From NCBI GenBank assembly GCA_036939975.1, contig JALLPB010000243.1, positions 1-19,268 on the forward strand: a DNA stretch of 19,268 nucleotides, in the 5' to 3' direction. Both the position numbers and the translations under genes were made by a program. Below, piece by piece: positions 10,365 through 18,396 of the stretch (its first letter is position 1; each line of letters opens with the position of its first letter). Source of the DNA: Cyclostephanos tholiformis. Lineage: Eukaryota > Bacillariophyta > Thalassiosirophyceae > Thalassiosirales > Thalassiosiraceae. The notes under the pieces were generated by a model. The model was not told the origin of the DNA. It saw only the letters and a program-made list of their open reading frames with translations, and ran no database searches.

Positions 10365-10504
10365 TCGAATGCGGCAGACGCCGGCGCAGTCCGCCCCCTC
10401 GCACCGCGGTCGTCGGGGGCGGCAGTCGCCGTAGACCGAAATTGGCGCTGGTTGGCGCGCTCCCGCAATCTGCGCAGCCTCGCGGAAGACAGAGGCTCTA
10501 CCAT

Positions 10505-10915
10505 GGTGTTGCGCTATATCTTCTTGTCAGTGGGTCATTTTAAAAAGAGGTCTTGTAGAACTCTTTCTTGGCATTCGTTTATGGCTTTGCTTGGACCAAG
10601 AGAGAATAAAAGATAATATTAACTCGAGGAGGATTTTGTTTCGCGTGAATGAATGCTTCCGTTGGGTTAAGTGTATGGTACATATGGTATGGAATCTACC
10701 TATTAAGACGACTTTAGTGTGATTGAGATGAAGATGGGGCGTTGATATCATAGTATTATTTAGGGACGTATAGTACATATCTCTAAATAGAGATACGATA
10801 CACATGAAAATATTTTTTATTTTTATTTTTACTACAATACTTGTTCCCGCTCTTAAAAAAAAAGGGGGCTCCCTAGCCAATTAGGTAACATCACATCCAT
10901 GGTTAAAACAAAAAA
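10505..10915. other. Divergent promoter region between myosin and PXMP4-like genes
   Basis: About 410 bases, AT-rich, between a minus-strand start (10504 or 10364) and the plus-strand ATG at 10916. It contains a perfect dyad, TATCTCT-AAAT-AGAGATA (10778-10795), a CCAAT at 10877-10881 and A/T runs near 10810-10860. No ORF here looks coding. Use as a shared promoter is inferred from the layout only. Confidence 0.5.
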
Positions 10916-11961
10916 ATGGACATGGACGATGATGCCAACTTACCAGGGCACACTGCCAGCATCGTAGAGCTCTGGGATGAGATCGCCGCCATCTTCTCCG
11001 GCCTGATTGGGGGCGGACGATACGGACTGAAGATTCGCGTCCCGCACGCACTAGGTGAGTTCTGTTTCATTCGTCAGGTCGAAAACAGCCGACCACAGAG
11101 AGAGATACAAAATTCGAATGGTATGATTCAATCCAATCGTCGAAAAATTCGCGTTCTTTCTTTTAAAGTTATGACGTTTCTATTTGGGGGCGAAAGATCG
11201 TTCCTACAGAAGGCGAAGGTTGTCGCCAAACTCGCGGCAGAGCATGCGTCCAATCTAGCCGCATTTGCTGGTCTGTACAAGGTGGGTAAAACACACCGTC
11301 CTTTTTGGTTTTAGATTGCACGATAATACAATGAGCCCGAATCCCCTCACCTCTCTCTCGTAGCTGATCCTTGTCACCCTCAAAGTATTAAGTCACAGGA
11401 CGAATAATCGCAGCAACCGTGATATTTATCGTGGGTATTTTCGTCGAATGGGGAATTCTCTACTATCATTCATAGGTATCTGCATCATATGATTTTTGAT
11501 CCAACATTCTTTCATTCCTACTGTAATCTATGTCTCATATCTATGGTACTATCTATACTCGCTCGCAATTCACAGTCAATGGGCCGTTCGTCGATAGGAG
11601 GGACATCGCAGCGAAGATATCTAGTAGCGCACCGGGCCTGCCCGCGCAATCATATCATGCGTTCCTAGCAGGTGCCATTGGGGGGTACGCAGTCTGGGGC
11701 CGGTATAGCTCGGTTAATTATCAACTGTTGCTGTACCTCGCCAGTCGAGTCGTCGTCGGGTGCATCAAATTGGCGAGTGAGAAGGGCTTGCCTCCGTTCT
11801 GTTGGAGGGCACTGGCATTTAAGAATTCTTACCCGTGGTTATCTGCTGGTATATGGGGTACTGTGATGATACTGTTTGAGGAGTATCCGGAATCTCTCCA
11901 CCCGAGCTTGAGGAGGAGCATGGACGAGATATATCGCTTTGTTGGATTTAGTTTCGCATAA
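10916..11961 (+). CDS. Peroxisomal membrane protein 4 (PXMP4/PMP24)-like, four exons
   Basis: Exons 10916-11054, 11169-11281, 11364-11475 and 11576-11961 join in frame to about 249 residues. Introns are 114, 82 and 100 nt, with donors GTGAGT, GTGGGT and GTATCT and acceptors AAAG, GTAG and ACAG. The family's order is visible: RYGLKIRVPHAL-VMTFLF, then a segment ending GLYK, then AHAFLAG-like YHAFLAGAIGGYAVWG, then LYLASRVVVG and the late WG..LFE block with LHPSLRRSMDEIY. PXMP4 belongs to the Tim17/Tim22/Tim23/Pmp24 superfamily of multi-pass proteins; its transport role is not settled. Human PXMP4 is about 212 residues, so this one is somewhat longer, mainly at the N-terminus and in exon 3. It is divergent from the myosin gene. 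Confidence 0.88.
11055..11168 (+). other. First intron of the PXMP4-like gene
   Basis: GTGAGT at 11055, acceptor AAAG ending 11168, 114 nt. Its length is a multiple of three and it has no stop in frame, so an unspliced reading simply adds 38 residues. The conserved join HAL-VMTFLF shows that it is normally removed. Confidence 0.85.
11282..11363 (+). other. Second intron of the PXMP4-like gene
   Basis: GTGGGT at 11282 and a pyrimidine tract before CGTAG ending 11363, 82 nt, between codons. Removal joins GLYK to LILVTLKVL, which continues a predicted membrane helix. Confidence 0.8.
11476..11575 (+). other. Third intron of the PXMP4-like gene
   Basis: GTATCT at 11476, acceptor TTCACAG ending 11575, 100 nt, phase 1. 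The split codon G-TC gives Val and joins SLLSFI to VNGPFVDRR in frame. Confidence 0.75.
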
Positions 11962-12156
11962 TTATCAACCAGTTGGAGGAGGCGATGTCAACCCAATTCA
12001 CTCAACGTTGCAAAGTACCCACTAGATTATTGCTCAGGACAAAGATCTGATCAGGAGATAACTGTTTTGTAATGATTGGTCCAAGCTTGCAGAAGCAAAG
12101 AAACGAGACTCCTCGCTTGGAGCCGACAATTCTGACATTGTCTCGAATTTGCCGTC

Positions 12157-12471
12157 TCAATCGCATCGCTCTTCATCGGCTGTCCCTTCATCAAACACAA
12201 AATCCAAAAAAATCTCGTCTATGAGCATAATGCCTCGAATGATTTTGCTGGTTTGCGAAGGGGTCTTTTCAACTTGAAAGTATGAATAAATACTATTGAA
12301 CTCGTGCAGATTTTTTTGCTCGCAATCGGGGTAGTATCTTGTCACCAACAGTAAGGGAACGGAATGTGTGTCTGGTGTCATAATGTTGTTGAGATTTCCC
12401 GCGATGGCGTGTTGTCTCTTGAGGGATGCGATGTACTCTGTGAGTCGCTCAAGTAGTACGATAGGCCATGG
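12157..12471 (-). CDS. Unassigned ORF, possible terminal exon or small gene
   Basis: The frame is open from just after a TAA at 12480-12478 to the stop at 12157. It reads PWPIVLLERLTEYIASLKRQ at its start, continues through NNIMTPDTHSVPLLLVTRYY and ends in an acidic tail, EGTADEERCD. The composition looks like a folded protein, with alternating hydrophobic helices. The only in-frame ATG is at 12381 (74 residues), yet the protein-like part begins earlier, right after an ACAG that could be a splice acceptor. The GatB stop lies only about 15 bases upstream on the same strand, so no room is left for an earlier exon outside GatB. I do not recognise the family. It could also be chance ORF within the GatB 3' untranslated region. 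Confidence 0.35.
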   Translation of the reverse strand, partial: PWPIVLLERLTEYIASLKRQHAIAGNLNNIMTPDTHSVPLLLVTRYYPDCEQKNLHEFNSIYSYFQVEKTPSQTSKIIRGIMLIDEIFLDFVFDEGTADEERCD

Positions 12472-12484
12472 CTGTATTTATAAT

Positions 12485-14887
12485 TTAATTCGCTTTATCC
12501 AACACGAAAGCCAACGCCTCCTTCATACGCTCCGGATGGGCATTCCCATTGCTCGCCGCCATGACCTTGCCGACGTAGAACTTGTTAATCTTCCACCTCT
12601 TCCGTTCATCCCCAAACTTGTATTGTTCCAATTGTGCGACGTTTTGCGGGTCCAGGACCACTTTTTCACATAGCTGCACGAGAGCGTCCCAGTCGGAAAT
12701 TACCTTGTATCCATGCCTCTTGGCAATGTCATCAGGATGGGAGTAACACGAAGACTCCGCTCCTCCTACTTCCCCATCGTCGTCGAACATGACGGCGAGA
12801 ACTTTCTTAGCCATGGAGGACGTAAGCGTCCCTTTTGCTACCATGGCGACGAGCGCTCCAAACCGCTCGCTATCCACGGTAGAATATTCAATCGAAATTG
12901 GATGGTCGAGGGTTGATGTTTCATTTATGCCATCGTCAATGTCAATAGCCTCCCTCCCTCCTCCACCTACACCGGAAAAAGAAGTGCCCCTCGTGGCACT
13001 TTTCTTTATTAGTGCGAAAAGATCGTTGCACAGCCAATTAGCGACCATCGTTGGCAGCGCACTATATAATTCATCGTCATCGCGTTCGTTCATGGATCGA
13101 AGCTCGCTCCTCGCGAACGTCACCGCCTCCTCGAACATGATGATTGCCGGTGGATCGCTCGTGATGACTTGGGCGACGTCTTCCATCAATCCATAATCGC
13201 TCACGAGGCGCGACCTCGCCGACTCGATGCTCTCGGGCATGAATCGTTCGACGTACGCTTTTATGGGACAGTATGATGACAACGATAAGGACAGGCCGTC
13301 GTTGGATTTCTCACCTATCATTCCACCCTCGATGCCTAGTGTTACCTCGTCCAATATCAAGGGCGGCAAATCGGGCTCTGGCATGAATCGATAATCAACG
13401 CAATCCCCCTTGGCCCTGATGCAGTGCGTTTCCCCGCCCAACGGATGTCCTCGCGACTTCGGCCTTACGACGAACGTTCGCGTTTCCCTCCCAGTGGGCG
13501 AATCGAGCATGGCCAATTCGGACTGGCGAAGCGCCTCGTACTCGGTCGCGGCGACGATTTGGCGTATGGAATTGAGATTCTTGACCTCCACCCTGTGCCC
13601 GGTATTCGGGGGCAGATCCTCGCCGCCCCCTCTCGTTCTACACGCCCCCCCACATGCAAGTTCGCCGTCACGGACCTTGCCATCGCCGACGGCGCCACTG
13701 TCCATCGCGACGATTGGGGCGATGCTTACGTTCAAGTCGCACCTAAGATTCCCCTCCTCCATCCGTCCGTCGCACGATCCGACGTGCCTCAATAGCGACC
13801 GTATTCGTTCGACAGCACCCGCCACCTCGTTCGCCGAACGTAGGTCGGGATGCGACACTACCTCGATGAGGGCGCATCCGGCACGGTTGTAGTCGACGTA
13901 CGACCGCGTCGTTATCATTCCGTCGGCCTCGGTCGTTATCGTCGTAGTCGTCTTGCCGGTATCCTGCTCCAGTTGGACGCGTTCTATCCGCAATGTTAGC
14001 GGACGCGGGGCATTTGCTATTTTACCACTAGATGGCGATGACGCCTCGTAATCATTGTTGTCAACGTCGCCGTTGTTTCCATCGTTACATTTGTTATCAA
14101 CGTCCCCGGCGACGCCTCTCCTCCGTATCTTGGCCGTGTTCCGACCGCCACCCGCCGGTTCGAGTTGTCGTTTGGCAGTAGACGCGGCGACGGAGGAGGC
14201 GGTACCGGTCCCAACATGGGGCAGAAAGGTGACCAACCCATCCCTCGCCAGCGGCCAACGCTGCTGCGTGATCTGATATCCCGACGGCAGGTCCGGGTAG
14301 AAGTAATGCTTCCTCTCGAACCTCGACACCCTGCGTATGTCGCAATCCAACGCGGAACAGGCCAATATTGCCGAGTGGATAACATCCCGCGATGGCGGCG
14401 CGGGGAGCGTTCCGGGATAGGCGAGGTCGTACGCGTGCACCGATCCGTTGGGGCCGCAAATGCCATCGCCGGGGCCGGTGGCGTCATCATCGTTGTGACC
14501 GGCGCGAAGATGATGACGACGACGACGACGAAGTAGATTCGACGTCGTGGTCCTTGGCGCGGACGAGAAGAGCTTGACGGGAACATCGAGCTGCGCGTGT
14601 ATCTCGATGCCTATGATCGTCTGATAGAGCGGTCGATGCGCCTCGGAATACACTATCCCCGTATCTCGATCGTAGCGCAGTGATGATGATTGAGACGACG
14701 AAGACGACGAAGACGATGGCACTGGCATGGCAGTCGTAGTCGTCGACGAGACGAAATAATAATTGTGTGAAAGAGATGGACGCCGTGGTGGGCGACTATG
14801 ATGCCCATGACGAGGAACGACGATGGCGTTACCCCATGATTCGAGGTTGAAGCAATAGCGTCGGAGTGCCAAACGACGACAGTTCAT
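12485..14887 (-). CDS. gatB: Glutamyl-tRNA(Gln) amidotransferase subunit B, organellar
   Basis: GatB is the tRNA-binding, kinase-like subunit of the GatCAB complex that turns Glu-tRNA(Gln) into Gln-tRNA(Gln) in organelles. Motifs in order: IIGIEIHAQL (near residue 92), YDLAYPGTLP, RKHYFYPDLPSGYQITQ (near 192-208), YVDYNRAGCALIEVVSHPDL, VEVKNLNSIR and RFMPEPDLPPL. The C-terminal GatB/YqeY helical domain ends GKVMAASNGNAHPERM, near the normal end of the family. I choose Met at 14887, giving MNCRRLALRRYCFN, a basic presequence; the frame extends to an ATG at 14953, but those 22 codons are AT-rich and look like leader. Inserts of Ser, Arg, Thr and Asp runs lengthen it to 800 residues, against about 480 in bacteria. 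The presequence lacks the signal peptide plus Phe motif of diatom plastid import, so mitochondrial targeting is inferred. Confidence 0.92.
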   Translation of the reverse strand: MNCRRLALRRYCFNLESWGNAIVVPRHGHHSRPPRRPSLSHNYYFVSSTTTTAMPVPSSSSSSSSQSSSLRYDRDTGIVYSEAHRPLYQTIIGIEIHAQLDVPVKLFSSAPRTTTSNLLRRRRRHHLRAGHNDDDATGPGDGICGPNGSVHAYDLAYPGTLPAPPSRDVIHSAILACSALDCDIRRVSRFERKHYFYPDLPSGYQITQQRWPLARDGLVTFLPHVGTGTASSVAASTAKRQLEPAGGGRNTAKIRRRGVAGDVDNKCNDGNNGDVDNNDYEASSPSSGKIANAPRPLTLRIERVQLEQDTGKTTTTITTEADGMITTRSYVDYNRAGCALIEVVSHPDLRSANEVAGAVERIRSLLRHVGSCDGRMEEGNLRCDLNVSIAPIVAMDSGAVGDGKVRDGELACGGACRTRGGGEDLPPNTGHRVEVKNLNSIRQIVAATEYEALRQSELAMLDSPTGRETRTFVVRPKSRGHPLGGETHCIRAKGDCVDYRFMPEPDLPPLILDEVTLGIEGGMIGEKSNDGLSLSLSSYCPIKAYVERFMPESIESARSRLVSDYGLMEDVAQVITSDPPAIIMFEEAVTFARSELRSMNERDDDELYSALPTMVANWLCNDLFALIKKSATRGTSFSGVGGGGREAIDIDDGINETSTLDHPISIEYSTVDSERFGALVAMVAKGTLTSSMAKKVLAVMFDDDGEVGGAESSCYSHPDDIAKRHGYKVISDWDALVQLCEKVVLDPQNVAQLEQYKFGDERKRWKINKFYVGKVMAASNGNAHPERMKEALAFVLDKAN

Positions 14888-14953
14888 GGCATGATCTATA
14901 AATAATAGTAGTACTTTCTCTCTAGCGGTATATGTAAGTTGCTGCCGCATCAC

Positions 14954-15351
14954 GCTATCGATAAGGATTTTAGGTATCGTAGGTCATTTTTACTATCAGC
15001 ATGAAAATTCTTCCGTTCCATGTGTAGGAAATAACTTGTTAGCCAAATTAAGGTACGTACGAGCATACATACGTAAAAACTACTATATTAGGCAAATAAT
15101 AAGCCCTAATAAGTAGTCTGCCTGATAGTAGTAGTACGATATGAGACAGAAAAAAATTCCAGAAAAATTACTATTGACTGACGACACCGAACCCATCACC
15201 TCTCACTCGTCTCCCTCAAGCCTCTCCCTAAACCACAACTTCTCTCTCGAGGTAAGAGTCCATTCCTCCCCTTCCGAGGCGGGGCGATTTACAATCACAT
15301 AATTACATCCAAAATCGTACAATTCCGCACGCTCAATCGAATATAAACAAA
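14954..15351. other. Divergent promoter region between gatB and trigger factor
   Basis: About 400 bases between the two head-to-head genes. It is AT-rich in the left half, with an imperfect inverted repeat at 15079-15117, and C/T-rich from 15190 to 15270. The sequence ATATAAACAAA directly precedes the trigger factor ATG. No coding signal is seen. Confidence 0.5.
15079..15117. repeat. Imperfect inverted repeat in the gatB/trigger factor spacer
   Basis: The arms ACTACTATATTAGGC (15079-15093) and GCCCTAATAAGTAGT (15103-15117) are near reverse complements around a 9-base spacer. It may be a factor site serving both genes or a chance fold. Confidence 0.5.
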
Positions 15352-15525
15352 ATGTCGAAGGTATCCCAGATGGCATTGGCCGCCTGCCTCGCCATTTCGG
15401 CGTTTCGTACCCTCGATGCCTTCACCGCCTCGACCCATTATCGCCCCGCGCGTGCGTCGGCGGCATCGCGTCGTCGAGGCGTCGTCCCTGTCATCGGCTC
15501 CACCCCGAAAACCCATCATCGTCCA

Positions 15526-15556
<31 letters not shown>

Positions 15557-17427
15557 TTACAATGTCATCCTCCACCGCGGCGGACGAGAAAAAATCCTCC
15601 TCCCTCAAACGCCTCCCCGACAGCGCCGTCGAGCTCACGCTGCACGTGCCGTCCGTGGCCACGACCGCCGCATACGACAGGACCCTCGCCGATGTCGCCA
15701 AGAAGGTATCCATACCCGGCTTTCGGAAGGGGGCCAAGATCCCGCCCGCCGTCATCGAGAATGCGTGGGCGAGGCAGGGGGGGAGGAGGGTACTTAGGAC
15801 CATGGCCATCAATGCCATATGCGACGAGCTCATCGGGAAGACGCTGAAGGAGGAGTACGACCTCGAGCCCATCGGGTCGCCGACTCTCGTGACGCCCGCC
15901 GAACACCTCGCGGAATCGTTCGTGCCGGGGGAAGAACTCGACGTCATCGTCAAGTGCGACGTTTGGCCGGAAATACGATGGAAGGACGTCGAGGGGCGGG
16001 ACAAGCCGTACATGGGCCTGAGGGGCAAGTACAAGCGCGGGCCGTTCAACCAGGCTCGTTTCGATGCCGCGATACGCGACCTGACCGAACGGTATGCCAA
16101 ATTGGAGCCGTACGAGGACGAATCGCGTCCACTGGCCATGGGAGATGCGTGCACGGTGAACATGGTGGGATACATGGCCAATGCCGATGGGAGTAAGGGC
16201 ATGCCTTTGCCCGATGCCGCGAGCGGGGATAACGTCGAGGTGATCCTGGGTGGGGGACGATACATGGCGGGATTGGTAGAGGGATTGGAGGGCGGGAGGG
16301 TGGGGGAGACTAAGACCGTGAACGTTCGTTTCCCCGACGTGAGTGGTATTCCCTTGTTTTGATAATACGTTATATGCATGCTCGTTGCATGAGGACGTTT
16401 GTTTGCGATCGAAGGATGCTTTTTAACCCGTGTTTATTCTGACCTATATATGCCCGAAAAATAATGCGCCCCACGGCTATTCCAACGACTTTCGTGATTT
16501 AAAAAGGCCCTGAAGAACAAGGACCTTGCCGGGAAGAATGCAATCTTCGACGTCACCATCCTCTCGGCGTCCAAGCGCGTCCTGCCCGATATCACAGACG
16601 AATTCGCCGACCAGGTCCGCCCGGGCCTGACCGCCGAGGGATTACGTGCGGAGCTCCTCAAGGCAGTCGACGCCCAGGATGCGCAGGAGTACATGGGCGC
16701 TCGCAACGCGGCCCTAGGCAATGCCCTCTCCGATTGCATGGACGTCGACATCCCCGACACGTTGGTGACCAATCAGGCGCGCGAGAAGTACGCCCTCATG
16801 ATGACCGACATGCGCGATAGCGGCATGGCCGACGAGGAGATCAAGAAGCTAATATCGCCGGAAAATTTCGTCAAATACAAGGACATCGCCAAAGCGGACA
16901 TCGTACGCGATTTTAAGATTAGCATGGCCGTGGACGAGATCGCTCGTCTCGAGAATATCCAGGTGCCCGCCTATCAAGTCGAGGAGCAGATTCAATCGCT
17001 GAAGGATCAGGCTATCAAGGAGGGCACCGCGGCGAGCGATATGGACGACGAGCAAATCAGAAGGAAGGTCGAGTCAACGTTGGAACGGCGTATGGTTTAC
17101 GATCTCCTGGCAGATGCGGCAATTTTGGAGGTAGAATATACTAACGAGGAGGAATTCGACGAGGCGCTGATGGAGAAGTTGGCCGCGGAGAGCGTTGAGC
17201 GAGAGCTCGCGGCGGAAGGTAAGCAGTCGGAAGTTGTTGTCGCCACAACTTCTGCCGAAGGTGCTGGTAAGAAAGACTTGATAGTGGACGCGGAAGCTGC
17301 AGTGCAGTCGACTGTGATGACAAAAGAGGATGACTTGGAACTTACTACCCAGGTCATTATGAAATTCATTAACTCAGAGTCTGATGAGGATGGAGTTGTG
17401 GATGATGACGATGATGATGAGGTGTAA
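15352..17427 (+). CDS. tig: Plastid-targeted trigger factor (ribosome-associated chaperone/PPIase)
   Basis: Exons 15352-16338 and 16507-17427 give about 635 residues. The N-terminus has a hydrophobic signal segment (MALAACLAISAF) followed by LDAFTAST (Phe24), matching the Ala-Phe cleavage motif of diatom bipartite plastid signals, then a Ser/Arg-rich transit region. The ribosome-binding domain shows the trigger factor signature GFRKGAK (residues 123-129), which docks at the ribosome exit tunnel. The FKBP-like PPIase domain follows (DACTVNMVGYMA..YMAGLVEGLEGG, interrupted near its end by the intron), then the helical C-terminal chaperone domain. The last third extends beyond the bacterial length of about 430 residues and ends in an acidic tail with six consecutive Asp. 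The role inferred is folding of proteins made on plastid ribosomes. It starts head-to-head with gatB. Confidence 0.93.
15526..15555 (+). repeat. (CGT)n microsatellite encoding poly-Ser in trigger factor transit region
   Basis: About ten TCG codons in a row encode poly-Ser upstream of the mature domain. Similar GTC/GAC triplet runs occur in the HAD-like gene (near 633-650 and 1619-1640) and in gatB (near 14507-14530). Confidence 0.85.
16339..16506 (+). other. Intron in the trigger factor gene
   Basis: Donor GTGAGT at 16339, acceptor TTAAAAAG ending 16506, 168 nt, between codons. It joins VRFPD to ALKNKDLAGKNAIFDV, which is the expected end of the PPIase domain. Unspliced reading stops at 16362. 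Confidence 0.9.
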
Positions 17428-18226
17428 ATGAATGTTCGAATGTGTGAGGATCATGCATCTGTTGAGATATGCCAAAATGAACTGGTGTATATAAGAAAAT
17501 GATTTTTTGCCAGCTCTAACGACTTTTTTCTATTGTCTTCTAAATCGCTGCCTTCGGAACAGCGTAATGTTAGGAGTAGTATGATAGTCTAAGACACTGC
17601 AGTTGTTATTGAATCGGTCTGCATTTGGATGGCAACAGTGAATTTTCCTGCCTCTGCAGGGCACCACTATTTGGATTGTGTTTAACCGTCTAAGCATAGA
17701 TTGTATTTTTTATTCTGTTTGCGTGTCTCGTCAAACTGCTGCTGTTGGATTTTATGTTTTGCTGGTCGATTTCCCCATAATTAAGACAGCAAAATATCGG
17801 CTGTATGTATTTTCTGGTGTTACACCAGCAGAATTCTGCTGTTGTGGTCATGTTTGTTGGTGTGGATTTTTGTCAAACCACACCAGGAGAGTCGAAGACA
17901 CGCCAGCAAAATAGTGTAACATAGAGATGATGAAATTCTAAAACAGCTTGCAATGGTCATGGCATGTAAATTACAAATTAGAGTCACATTTGGTAATCCA
18001 TAATGACAGTGAAGGAAAAGGTGGAGGAAGCCGCTGCAGACTAAGCATCATAAGTACAATTACATGACAGAGAGAGACCAAGATGTGAGAGGTGTGGAGA
18101 ATCAAGGAGTGGGTAGGGGGCCATAAGACAAGAGATATCTACTAGATAGGGGGGAGTGGAGGATGCCAGAGATAGCTGGGGATGACATGATGAGCCCAAG
18201 GTTACATACCATAGCTTTTATTTTTT
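17428..18226. other. Non-coding region after trigger factor
   Basis: About 800 bases with no ORF I accept. It contains a small hairpin with a TTCG loop near 17546-17564, a cluster of palindromes at 17757-17911, and a purine-rich stretch from about 18010 to 18190. No known element is recognised. Confidence 0.4.
17814..17885. repeat. Cluster of overlapping palindromes
   Basis: CTGGTGT-T-ACACCAG (17814-17828) overlaps the perfect 16-bp palindrome CAGCAGAATTCTGCTG (17826-17841). Then TGGTGTGG (17858-17865) and CCACACCA (17878-17885) form an 8-bp stem with a 12-base loop. All arms are exact. Confidence 0.8.
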
Positions 18227-18396
18227 ACTCTCTATATTGAAGTTGAGGGAATTCCATGATTTACAAGGGGATTATCCCTAATGTCTTACTCTGAGACAAG
18301 CATCCACCTAGACTCTCTATATTGAAGTTGAGGGAATTCCATGATTTACAAGAGGATTATCCCTAATGTCTTACTCTGAGACAAGCATCCACCTAG
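18227..18396. repeat. 85-bp tandem direct duplication
   Basis: Units 18227-18311 and 18312-18396 are identical except for one base (G at 18268, A at 18353). Each starts ACTCTCTATATTGAAG and ends CATCCACCTAG. The near-identity indicates a recent duplication or ongoing homogenisation. No coding frame is apparent. Confidence 0.95.

Noticed and set aside
13410..14586. Several open frames of 120-190 codons on both strands overlapping gatB
   Set aside because: They are shadows of the GC-rich gatB frame, which alone shows family motifs.
15516..16379. 287-codon minus-strand frame opposite trigger factor
   Set aside because: It is antisense to a well-supported gene, and its composition is a by-product of the coding strand.
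17546..17564. Small hairpin with a TTCG loop
   Set aside because: The stem has five pairs and an internal mismatch, too weak to call an RNA or terminator in a eukaryotic context.
17678..17914. 78-codon plus-strand ORF after trigger factor
   Set aside because: It runs through the palindrome cluster, matches nothing known and has no clear start context.
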